Source of the DNA: Isohypsibius dastychi
Taxonomy: Eukaryota; Tardigrada; Eutardigrada; Parachela; Isohypsibiidae
Length of the DNA stretch: 11,105 nt
Direction: 5' to 3'
NCBI GenBank assembly: GCA_034696485.1
Contig: JAQIWT010001358.1
Coordinates: 1 to 11,105, forward strand
Positions 1 to 9,319 of the stretch are shown here, piece after piece. Made by a program: the position numbers and the translations under genes. How positions within the stretch are numbered: the stretch's first letter is position 1; each line of letters opens with the position of its first letter. Under the pieces are notes generated by a model. It saw nothing but the letters and a program-made list of their open reading frames with translations. It had not been told where the DNA came from and searched no databases.

Positions 1-8
1 TTTTTTAC

Positions 9-398
9 CTTTGAAGTGACATCTGGTCCCGGGCTGTTATCACTCTCCAAAAGGAGAGTAGCAGCCTTGACGTCGTCCTTCTTGGCGGCAATGTGGAGAG
101 CCGGTAAGCGGACCTTACTTCTCGAGTCATTCTCCAGTAGCATAGCTACCACTTGATTATGATTCTGTTGAACAGCGACGGCCATGGGTGTGAAGCCGTC
201 TTCAGTGGCCAGACTCTGGTTAGCATGATGTTCGAGCAGGAGCTTGACGATTTCGAAGTGGTTCTCCTGTGCGGCCATGTAGAGAGGTGTGAAGCCGTTC
301 TGCGATTGCACGTTGACTGCGGCGCTGTTGTCGAGTAATATCCTTACTATCTCCAACTGGCCGGCCAAGCATGCAATATGCAAAGCGGTGTTACCTTT
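9..398 (-). CDS. Ank2: Ankyrin exon 4: ankyrin repeats, 130 codons
   Basis: The acceptor is GGGTTTTGCAG before base 398 and the donor is AAG|GTAAAA after base 9, so the exon is 390 bases and phase 0 at both ends. It encodes a full 33-residue repeat ([14 protein letters not shown] through VQSQ), a second ([14 protein letters not shown] through LATE), and a 64-residue block covering [14 protein letters not shown] and the atypical repeat [15 protein letters not shown], ending in PDVTSK. Human ankyrins have 62 residues in the last block as I recall them; the excess lies at DNSPGPD, near the loop between repeats. The open frame, hallmark residues and consensus splice sites make this exon secure. 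Confidence 0.93.
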
Positions 399-3300
399 CT
401 GCAAAACCCAGAAACATGGTTATCAGGTGCAACATTCCGGTTTTGGGGACGTTATGGTAAGATCAAGTACTACGAATGAGTTGAAAAAATCTTAAAGAAA
501 ATTTTATTTATTATAAAAGAATCATATTTGTACTACAATTCCATGAATATTGAAAAATACTTTTTAATTAATATTTTTTATGAATATATAACACTTCTTT
601 GCTTTAAATATTTATGTTGTATTTGCATGAATTGAGGAGCAAAGCTAATCGGCGTATCGCATTGAAAACGAACCTTAGTGGCTGCATCAACGGAGGCCCC
701 TCGTTTCAGCAAGAGGTGGACGAGTTCAACGTGACCCTCTTTGGATGCCAAGTGGAGAGCATTAAGCCCATTCTGAAAACACAGTCGCAAAGTGAGTAAG
801 TTGATAAAATAAATAATAAAACTCCAGTTGTTATCTTTCTTGAATAGACTGTAGGAATACTTACGGCATTGGCCGTGTTGATATCCGTCCCCTGCTTGAG
901 GTACTCCTGCACGCGATCGACATTGCCTGCACGGGCGGCCCGAAGAAAACTCGCATTCCCTTCCGTCTGCAAAAGAACAGAAAATCAATAACTGGCCACG
1001 AAAACATGTTTTTTTCGGTTCTCCATTACAGCCATATTGGAATTCGCGGTTCAGCTGCTAATCATAGATTCTTTCACTTTTTAGGAAACGATGACGAAGG
1101 GCTCGGAGTTTTGAGAAATGAAAATGATATCTATTTATGACAACCCCGTCAAGTGCCAGAGTTATAACAGTTGCTCTCTGACTTGTGTCTGCTGAAAAGT
1201 ACTCTAGTTTGGCCCCGAAAAAACACATCATGCGATTAGTAAATCAAAACCGCAAAACGAACCAGACCGACACTGTCTGACTAATTTTTGAACTAGATTG
1301 GAAATATGTCAGACTTGAAAGTCAGTACCGCTGTGCCATCACACAGAGCTGCCAAAAAAAATCCAAGCAAAAAATCAAGCTCCAAGCACCTTCCAAAATA
1401 CCAAAAACTGTACATACTATATTAATTAAATAATGCTAACTTTCGAACAACAATATATTCTATCCTAAAATTAAATGTACGGGAATCGATCTTTGCAATA
1501 CTAGTTTTTTTCGGCAAGGTTTCTGATTTTGCGAGATTTATAGCGCGCTGACAAGTGACCATTATGGTCGTCGAATATGTCCACATTTTCAACATCTCTT
1601 GTATATATTCGAATATGAACGGATACAAGTTTGAAGATGGTAAAACATATCCCCGCTGGGTGAAAGATGATAACCGAAGAATACAAGTTCGGCAATCAAT
1701 TAAGACCACCTCGAATGTTGAGTACCGGTTAATCGTTAAGTAGCCAGTCAATGGTCGCTATTGTAAGAGTGTGGCCGGTGAGGTAGGTACACGCTAAACA
1801 AGGACATTGTCAGCTAATATCATTTTCACTTATCAAGTGGATTTGTGAGCCATCCTTTTCGTAACTGACAGCAACTAGCTACGTAATCTCAGTTCTTCTG
1901 GTAGTAAAGACAGTCTCAACTTGACGGCATGACTCGTGCAGCTGAATCAGTTTACGTACAACTTGTTCTTAAACATTACCATTTTAAAACGCGCCTTTGA
2001 AAAATGCCTTCCAGAATCAGTAAATGAAATACAAAACAGAAAATTGAGCTAGAGAAGAGCACAGCGCGATGTTCATTGTGGAACGTGCACTTTGGATTTT
2101 CACACTATTTTTCAAAGCTCGCCACAAACAGACCGTCTCGCTATTTACGAATTGCTGTAGAACCTTTGTTTGACCTCTAGGATCTGTTCGTTAACTCATA
2201 TACCCGGAGGCGAAGTTCAATGAGGATGCAGTGTGCATTCCAATGCGTAATTGCACGGGTTGCGTAACATTTTTTTCAGAGTTTTCAAGCAGCGGAATCG
2301 CTTGATAAAAACAGCTCCGTCAAGCAAAGCGTCGTGTCTCGCGGAAAACACGAACACACCACCAACCCGGAGACAGTCAAACAAGAATTTCAAAGCTCAA
2401 CTCAACTGTAACTCTGTAATCAATTCGGTGTATGGGAAGCTGGGTGTCGAACAATTGACATTTCTCTCTTGCCCTATGCTTGTATCGATTTTGGGCAAAT
2501 TATCAGAAGAGACTCGAGATGGAAAGAACTTGCGGCTCCCGTTTTCGATACCCCAGACAGACTTGATTCTGGAAGAGGGAGATCGAGCTTATCGCTTTCT
2601 TCCTAGACGGAAATGTCAGCCCAATTTGAAATTCCAACAGGCGCTCCAGTCTGGTTGGGTTAACAGGAAAAAACAGATTGTCTAACTTTCGTTTTGAAAT
2701 GAGCTCTTCTGGTTGCTTTAACCCCGGCCCGGAATTATTGATGGATGGAGAAATAGATGATCTCCCTCCCAGTTTGCGTCGTTTCTTTCGCCACACCAGC
2801 ACGCTATTACCTCTCCAGGGAGGTGTTTTATCAGGACGCATAAAAAAGGCGGAAGGGGAAATAACAGAAGAACAGATGAAATTCGATCGCTTTTCGATTA
2901 TGAAAAGCCGTTTGGTAAATAATAAAAACATGCATGGATCAGATTGCGGAAAATTCTTTCAGCGATAGACTATTATTCAGGTGTTTCCTGGTAGGCAATG
3001 TCAATAACTCGGGATAAAAGAATTTCGAACCGGTTTATTACGCCGGTGTCAAGCGAAAGTTTTAAATTTGATAGACAGAATACCAGACAATTTATTCAGA
3101 CGTGTTCGATAGCGGCAGAGTAAACTATCGTGTCACAACCGATTTATCTCTCCATTGTTTTAACCCATTTTCCAAATTCTGTCCTAATACTGTCGTACAA
3201 GCTTTATTTTCTCAGTAATTCGGTGAATTCAAATGTTTGACACTTTGGTTTTCGTTTAAAAAAATCCAGTTTTTGAAAGACCCATGTTTTCTATTTAGAA

Positions 3301-3749
3301 AAAAAGAACCATTGGCAGACGCCCCGTTGGGGATACAATGGGATTCATTCAAACCGCCCTGTGCGGCATCATCCAGGCAGGCAGGCGATACATGAAATAG
3401 GACTTGAATTCATCAACTCGAACCGAAACACATGAATCCGCTTCCAAAACTCTTTACTAAACAGTTTCTTGGCAAGTATAAACCTACCATTACGTGCACT
3501 TCGCCATCCTGCGCAAACTCAAATTCATATACAAACATCTCTCAACACTAAAAATTTGTCTATCCTGGCCTATTTTGCTCGCTCATCGGATTAAAAACAA
3601 GAGAACGCAGAGGAAAATCGATTAAACACCCCGCTGACTGTAAAAAGAAAATTACTCACGATGGAAGGCTTGGTAGGTGAATCGGTATTTTCCGGAGGTG
3701 ATTTGTTATTGTAATCCACGACGGAACTGTCTACCACCATGGTAGCCAT
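9..3749 (-). CDS. Ank2: Ankyrin (Ank2-like), 5' part of a spliced gene, incomplete
   Basis: Spliced coding region joined from 3749-3660, 966-865, 772-674 and 398-9, giving 30+34+33+130 = 227 residues; it continues past the left edge. Canonical ankyrins link the spectrin cytoskeleton to membrane proteins through 24 N-terminal ankyrin repeats, followed by spectrin-binding and death domains. Only the N-terminus and the first repeats are here. Diagnostic strings are [59 protein letters not shown] and [15 protein letters not shown], which identify the canonical ankyrin family rather than a generic repeat protein. PDVTSK at the end resembles insect Ank2 more than insect Ank1 as I remember them. All junctions are phase 0 with GT/AG ends. 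The family call is very secure. The Ank2 symbol is less secure, since some invertebrates have a single ankyrin gene. Confidence 0.9.
399..673 (-). other. Intron between ankyrin exons 3 and 4
   Basis: This 275-base intron on the minus strand runs from a GTTCG donor at 673 to the TTTTGCAG acceptor at 399. Its centre (about 490-610) is very AT-rich. No other feature was seen. Confidence 0.85.
674..772 (-). CDS. Ank2: Ankyrin exon 3: exactly one ankyrin repeat
   Basis: The exon is 99 bases and encodes 33 residues, one complete ankyrin repeat beginning [18 protein letters not shown] and ending VDAATK. The acceptor is GTGTTTTCAG before base 772; the donor AAG|GTTCG after 674 is weaker than consensus at +3 to +5. 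Both ends are phase 0, so skipping the exon would remove one repeat without shifting the frame. One exon per 33-residue repeat is typical of ankyrin genes. Confidence 0.92.
773..864 (-). other. Short 92-base intron between ankyrin exons 2 and 3
   Basis: The donor is GCC|GTAAGT at 864 and the acceptor GTTTTCAG at 773. The length is not a multiple of three. Read in the exon 2 frame it contains no stop codon, so retention would read into exon 3 in the wrong frame and stop near base 706. Confidence 0.85.
865..966 (-). CDS. Ank2: Ankyrin exon 2: start of repeat domain, common acceptor exon
   Basis: The exon is 102 bases, 34 codons, beginning [15 protein letters not shown] and ending TDINTANA. It encodes the first ankyrin repeat. 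The acceptor is TGTTCTTTTGCAG before base 966, with a good pyrimidine tract; the donor is GCC|GTAAGT. The phase 0 acceptor matches the conserved position in vertebrate ankyrins, where variable N-termini are joined just before the (S/D)[13 protein letters not shown] block. It is therefore the exon to which any alternative first exon must splice. There is no ATG in frame here, so initiation must come from an upstream exon. Confidence 0.93.
967..3659 (-). other. Large first intron of the ankyrin gene
   Basis: This intron of 2693 bases runs from the donor ATC|GTGAGT at 3659 to the acceptor at 967. It is mostly AT-rich with no recognisable coding or RNA gene. The exception is about 2250-2970, which is unusually open on both strands (142 codons minus, with a true ATG at 2931; two blocks plus) but matches no family I know. 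A short CAGG tandem run occurs near 3375-3387. No terminal repeats or target duplications were seen around the open region. Confidence 0.7.
3660..3749 (-). CDS. Ank2: Ankyrin first coding exon (N-terminus 1)
   Basis: ATG at 3749 opens 30 codons beginning [15 protein letters not shown] and ending TKPSI. The exon closes at a strong donor, ATC|GTGAGT, in phase 0, which is exactly the phase of the acceptor at 966. The peptide is acidic and rich in Ser, Pro and Thr, consistent with the disordered leader before the first ankyrin repeat. The start was chosen because an in-frame TAA lies upstream at 3839-3837, no ATG lies between, and the context is good (AAGATGG). A second in-frame ATG at codon 4 has an even better context (ACCATGG) and could be used instead. 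No ATG of any frame occurs on the minus strand between here and the predicted transcription start at 3917. Confidence 0.78.
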
Positions 3750-3917
3750 CTTCCGGGGAAAAATATTCAAACGCCAGAAAATAGAATCAGATGGATTTTG
3801 AACTTGACAAATGCCGGTGTTTCGGCCCACCGAGAATTAAATCAACAACAAAACAGGTTCTAAATTCTCGTTTTGGCGTTCGAGAGAACCACACTTTTTC
3901 CAAAAAGACAGTAGACT
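3750..3917 (-). other. Predicted 5' UTR of ankyrin transcript 1
   Basis: These 168 bases lie between the predicted start site and the first ATG. No minus-strand ATG occurs in them, as expected of a real leader. The upper boundary depends on the initiator call. Confidence 0.5.
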
Positions 3918-3919
3918 GA
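3885..3919 (-). promoter_or_regulatory. Initiator + DPE core promoter of ankyrin first exon 1
   Basis: On the minus strand, TCAGTCT (3919-3913) matches the arthropod initiator TCAKTY, with the A at 3917 as +1. GGTTCT (3890-3885) matches the downstream promoter element RGWYVT and falls at exactly +28 to +33, the spacing the element requires. No TATA box lies at -30, as usual for DPE promoters. The position gives a 168-base leader free of ATGs. The motifs are seen; their function is inferred. Confidence 0.6.
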
Positions 3920-6678
3920 GTGAGTGAAGGCAAATTTTCGTTTCCGATTGACTAGTCTCGCGCTCTCATCGCGTCTGTTGCCGACCATAAATATTCCTCT
4001 CCTTTACTGCGTTTCCGCGGAAGTGGAAAAACTGCCTCCGCAGCTGATCTGACTTGGCGCTGACGAATCGCGCTGAACGTAACACCACCCAGCCGCAGCG
4101 AGGGAAACAACTCCAACAAACACGGAAAAATCAATAGGGCTTTTTCATAAAATCAAGCCCGATTTCATGCTATGCGATAGATACCAGTATACAGATCATT
4201 TGGTGTCTCACTCTCAACCTTCAGCATTTCGGGTATTTTATACCCAGAGCTTTCTCGCCGTCACTGAGTATTACCGATCATTCTAAATTGCCTGAAAAAA
4301 TAGGACAAGTGTGCTTTTGCACAATTTCGTAATCTTACATCTATTCTGTTCGCTTTTTGACAATGAATTTCCTACAGCAGCGTTCACTGATGCCGATAAA
4401 TGACCGCAAAACTACGCTATTTCAGTAACAGTCTCACTAGTCCATCCAGCCGAACCTGAACGATTGATCAGTGATTTTTTTTCATTCCAGTACAGTATTT
4501 TTCAATGAATTTTGGATGATACGTACTTTCAGGAATACCAACTATCGCTCGGTATCTGGTAAGTTCTCAGATTCCTTGAAGCTTCGATTGCGACCAAAGG
4601 AAAAATGGTGAGTTGCACCGAAAGATCAGCACCGTCATTTTTCATAAGGATTCATCATAATTAAAACAAAGTGACACACGATGTTATTTTTTCTCAGTAA
4701 ATGGGAGTTTAAGAGGCTTAGACAAGCCCTGCCGGGCATCAATTTAAGCGCTCTATTCTTGGGGCTTCAAGCCAGACTTTCGCTTATTCCGAGACTACGG
4801 TACTTCCGCAGTCAACAAAGCAATAATACCACCAGCTTCTTAGTAGTATTTCTGTTTCTGAAAGCAGATTTTTTTTAAATTCAAGTTGAGTAAATCCGAA
4901 ACCAGACGCCAGAAGTAATAAATTTAATCCACCAGCTCGAGGTCCACATAATAAAACTGATTGCTCAAGACCTACGAATGATTTTGCGGCTATAGAGTCT
5001 GGCTTTTTAAATGATAAAATTTCACCACGAAAAACAATCGAAATGAAGATTTGTAGTTTTAGACTGGTTTTATGAGCTGATTACGGTGACATGCTCCACT
5101 GAGCCTCGAAATCATCCTCCATAGCTTGGCAGTAAATGCAGTGACAATTATGGCTCTTGTTCACAAGAATGCCGGCAATTTCGCCAGATGCCGCTTTTAC
5201 TTATGAGAGAAAGTGAAAATTCGCACTCATTCCTGCGATATAGCTATTTTCATTCTCCAGCTGGCCCACTTTTCGAAATAAAGAAGGGCAGAGGATATCA
5301 TCTTCACTCTCACTTCATGTGAACATCAAAACTGATAACCGGACCTCCTCAATCAACATGGAATTTTCGAAACTGGACCACAGAGACATTCTCTAGTTTA
5401 TCTTGTAGAAGTCATCGTTGCTAAATGAAAGAGAGTATTCATTGACATTATAACAACTACACATTCAAAAGCCCAAACTTTGTCATTCACCATATTACAA
5501 AAATCATTCCAGCCTGAAAGGTCAATGAACCCATAGATGGCGCTTCTGGTCTGCCTCAATGCCGTTCAAACTCAGATTTTTCCTGAGATTGTCAACTAGC
5601 AGCTGATGTCCTTTGCCACTCGGCAAAAACTCACTCAGCACAGTTTACTAAAACAACGAGCTGGGGGCTGATGGCTGTCATATTCCGCTGTTTTGAGCCG
5701 TCACAATAACGGAACAACTGTGACGCCCAGTTGTAACAGAAGTTAGATGGGGAAGGGGAGGTATTACTTAAAAATTCCAGAATGCCCCTTATGAAAAAGT
5801 ACGTTCCTCAATATTCTTAACTCAAACGCCGAGCGAGCGTGCATGTTTGCTCGATGAAATTCGACAACAAACGCCGGAGACCTATTTCTGTGTGTGTATA
5901 TCCAAGGATTCCAGAGAAAGGATCACTTCCTTTCTGAAACACTACATTCTCAGGAACGCAGAAACTGGAACTCTAAATTACTTCAGATCATCACCGGGAA
6001 ATTCACATCGGGAGTTAGAGCTCAAAACCATTTGGAAACCAGTGGCCATAAGTGCAAGTTAAATGGTAGAAGTACCCGAACGGTACACCGCTTGCATGTC
6101 AGTGTGTCCTACTGTCGATCTTACAAAAGCTAGTCCACATTTGCTGTTAAAACAATCGTTTTCGCAACTTCCGAGAGCTTTCCAGAAAAGGTTCACGTGG
6201 TTCAGATTTGCCGTTTATCCAGATTAAATCCGGCAGGGACTGGTTTAGGAAGACCGAGCAAGGCAGTTTATACGAAAACGATCGATGAAAGGAAGTGCAA
6301 CCCAACACTGCAAGGCATCCCTCCCAGGAACTCAATTTCCTCCCCATAACAGCTCGACAAGATCCCCATCGACATAAACAAACCCATCAAGCAACCATTT
6401 TACAATCACAACACTAAAAACAGGACCTCGCAATGACTCCTCAAACTTCAACATAAAACCAGAACAAACACTTAACGACCCTTGCTCAACCCTCCCACCA
6501 AATTCTCAACCCAGCTTCATTCAAAACTGCAGTTCAAAACCCCAATGTTCTTTGTGAAGTTCACCAACGTGTGATTGGAAACTACACACAAGAAACCCAG
6601 CTTCACGATTTCTGTCTGCATTCGTTTTAGGTGGACCATGATTACGTCCAAGTTTTTCGTTGAAGATCATGAACGTAC
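3920..6678. other. Upstream or alternative-first-intron sequence, no gene recognised
   Basis: No protein family is recognisable in about 2.7 kb. It contains a small palindrome GGGTATTTTATACCC at 4231-4245, whose minus strand reads TATAAAA, and a plus-strand acceptor/donor pair around 4491-4558. Several minus-strand donors here (for example near 5630) have in-frame stops or the wrong phase for the acceptor at 966. If the exon at 6679-6720 is real, this is intron. Confidence 0.5.
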
Positions 6679-6720
6679 CTGCGTCTGGGCATTGGTAACC
6701 GGAGTGGTCGGTTCCGGCAT
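6679..6720 (-). CDS. Candidate alternative ankyrin first exon (N-terminus 2)
   Basis: On the minus strand, ATG at 6720 opens 14 codons, MPEPTTPVTNAQTQ, then a consensus donor CAG|GTACGT. The phase is 0, matching the ankyrin acceptor at 966, so the product would read MPEPTTPVTNAQTQ followed by [15 protein letters not shown]. An in-frame TGA lies 12 codons upstream with no ATG between, so this is the first Met. The peptide is Pro/Thr-rich and hydrophilic, like other ankyrin leaders. A short upstream ORF (ATG GTG AAA TTA TAA) precedes it. Inferred from splice logic only; a chance match is possible. Confidence 0.45.
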
Positions 6721-6944
6721 TTGTGCCAAAAGGTATCCTGGCCTATTCCTTTTTCAGTTCCTCAATATACACAAGGAATCCAACCGTTATAATTTCACCA
6801 TTTTTGGAGAAGATGGGGGGAATACAATGCAGCGTTATCGATAAAAGACGCGTTCGCAAATCACGTGAATGGAGATATTCATTTGTTTGGGTGAGTAAAG
6901 TGGAGGAGAGACAAATTTAGCATTTAAACTTGGCATCTGCGTCG

Positions 6945-6973
6945 CATCATCACGATCATCATCATCATCATCA
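6945..6973. repeat. CAT/ATC trinucleotide microsatellite
   Basis: This is an almost uninterrupted CAT run with one interruption (CACGAT). It would read as poly-His on the plus strand or poly-Asp on the minus strand, but neither frame has convincing coding context. An alternating CG tract (CGCGCGCGCACG, 6979-6990) follows directly. Confidence 0.9.
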
Positions 6974-7300
6974 GCAATCGCGCGCGCACGCAAAACCAGG
7001 AGAAGCGGGGAGGAAACGGATCGGAGCAAGCCCAACCGCACCGCATATTGGAAATCGAAAGGCAGGGAGTCTGTCAAGCAGCTGGATGAATATTTCATTG
7101 GACGTGCCCAGCGCACACATTTCACAAGCTATTTGCATAGCGAAGTTACGAAATTGCGCTTAGACGCTACGTGAGCTTTCACTTCCTCCCAGAAATAGGG
7201 AAATCGAAGCCCACTTTTCATCCCGTTGGGGATCGATACGTTCAAATCTGGGGAATGCGTGGATCTGTCTCTGGCCATCGTCAAGCTGACCGCCAGAGTG

Positions 7301-7320
7301 GAAGAGAGAGCGAGAGACAG
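7301..7320. promoter_or_regulatory. GAGA-rich tract
   Basis: GAAGAGAGAGCGAGAGACAG contains several GAGAG cores of the kind bound by GAGA-factor-type proteins in insects. It lies about 600 bases upstream of the candidate first exon at 6720. No initiator or TATA box was found nearby, so a regulatory role is a guess. Confidence 0.25.
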
Positions 7321-8838
7321 GCAAGCTGTTCTGTCTGGCTTTCCATATAATGCGCTGATTGAAAAAGGAATAACAGTGAGCTAATCCCATTTGTTTCATT
7401 TAGGATAGGACAAATGGGAGAATTGCACAGGGAATTCGCATTAACCGGCAAATCGAGTACTGTCAGGAATTCACGATCATTCAACCTCAATCGACCACAT
7501 CCTTTTTCCAAGTTGAAAATGTACCTAGTATCCACGGAAAAGCATAGTTTCACAGTTTACACTTCTCGCCACTCAAAATTGTGCGGCGTTTTTCCGACAG
7601 AAAAACACAGTGTACGGGATTTCAATACCTAGAAATTGTTCCGACTCTATCCGAAAAATCGTTAGGTTCATGTGCATGCAGAGGTGCTTCTTCTTGAAAT
7701 TACATAAAAATATATGTTCGCACCCACCGAACAGTACTAAAATGAATATTCGGTTGTCGGAATCGTATAATCAGTGCGGCCCCACTTCAAAAAACCCAAT
7801 TGAGTTCAGCCCCAGTCTTTAAGATTTTAAAATTCAGTATTCCCTGAAAAGATATTTCTGTGGAAAATAAAAGATTCATTAAAAAGCCTGCGCATAAAAT
7901 GGTGACATTCCAAATGTAGCAACTGACATAACTTCGTTGTGAACCAAGTTTAGGCTGACACACAGTTCGTGTAGACTGGTTGATTGACACGAACATTTGA
8001 AGACGTTGTTATAATAACATTGTTCCGTCCCAAATCATGACAAGATACAGGAAGCCGTGATTGGGCCAAAGCCACAAACTCGGATCTGAGACACGACAAT
8101 TGTTTTCCTTCATAACAACTCACTGACATCCGTCAGGACGTTCCATTTGACAAACTGCCATTCTAAGCATCTCCTCTTCCCACTGCCCATCCACGCAAAT
8201 TTCTTTGAGTAGTTTTCAGTTTAGAGGACCAAGTGTATAGAACTATGACTTTGAAAAGGACCGCGTGACAAAAGAAGAGTCGGTTGGATTCTCGAATTTA
8301 ATATGACCTAAATTTTATTTATTGACCAATTCGCCAGACTATTCAGAATGTTTTGGGGCACTGTTGGCTGAATTGTTTAATGGCGCAAATGCTACCGGAA
8401 ATGTGAGACATTTTTACTGACGGGATGGTAATTTGAGTTGAAGCTCAAGTCAAATACCACCGGGCTTTCCGACGATTTAAATCTTTGTAAAACGGATTAG
8501 CCGAAGAAACTCATATCTGCTGCAAAACTTATAGGAGAAGCTCAATCAAATTTTTTTTCAGAAAAAGTTTCATTCAATTCTTGCCAGCAAAGTAGTTAGG
8601 TGAAAAATAGATAATATTACATGAAAACTGTCCCATTTAGTCAAACTGGGAAGACCATAAAGTTTGCTCTAATTCATGAAATGAATTATGAGAACCCAAC
8701 GAAGATCCACTGAACAGTGCTGGAGAAAATTATGACTCAAACAGGTATTGAAAAACACTCTGCATCACCATTTATGCAACCCGAATTTTTTGCGAACAAT
8801 ATTTTTTATTGAAAAGTACATCTTGTTTCTTTAAGCTT

Positions 8839-8850
8839 GTTCGCGCGAAC
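8839..8850. repeat. Perfect 12-base palindrome with three CpG
   Basis: GTTCGCGCGAAC equals its own reverse complement and stands out in AT-rich sequence. It could be a dimeric protein-binding site, but no family is assigned. Confidence 0.7.
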
Positions 8851-9319
8851 GAATTTCAGTCAATGGATCGTGGTTGGGAAAACCAACGATTGCCACGATA
8901 AAAGGTAATTACTTGATCCGTGGCGATTGATTCTGTCTCCAATTACAATTTTCACGTTATTGCCTTACTCCAAGGCGTACATTGATCTTCGCCGTACAAA
9001 TAATTACCCTGTAATTTTCGATTAAAACTCGGCTCACATGAATTATTTCTATATTTTGCTCTGAATCTGACCTCAAAAACATCTACACCATGAAAGCTGC
9101 TTGCGTAATAGCTTGAACCCCATTCACTCCGCAGTTCTGAAGAGCTACTTTTCTAAGCGATTGCCAGCTGACTGAGCAAAATGCCGAAGCTCTGAAACCA
9201 CCCCGAACAAAGGATTAGAAAGCGAAAACATTCCATTAAACCGACCAAAATTCACTTCTGCTCAATAAATTTTCGTCGCGTAAAAAATACACTTTTCATT
9301 CGGTTCTATCGATCTGACT

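Noticed and set aside
153-495. Plus-strand frames over the left end
   Set aside because: They are antisense shadows of the ankyrin exon at 398-9.
4231-4245. TATAAAA on the minus strand (4242-4236) as the ankyrin promoter
   Set aside because: It is part of a small palindrome GGGTATTTTATACCC, has no initiator 30 bases downstream, and a start there would place several ATGs ahead of the coding start. The Inr + DPE pair at 3917 fits better.
5625-5690. Minus-strand ATG (MTAISPQL...) leading to the strong donor CTGA|GTGAGT
   Set aside because: At the strong donor the frame is phase 2, which would not read into the ankyrin frame at 966; the in-phase alternative donor (TTA|GTAAAC) is weak.
6930-7163. 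Poly-His protein on the plus strand
   Set aside because: It is the CAT microsatellite read in one frame; the frame starts at TTG and the remainder is unlike a conserved protein.
8110-8130. Minus-strand ATG TCA|GTGAGT as a two-codon first exon
   Set aside because: The phase fits, but two codons with a poor start context are too little evidence.
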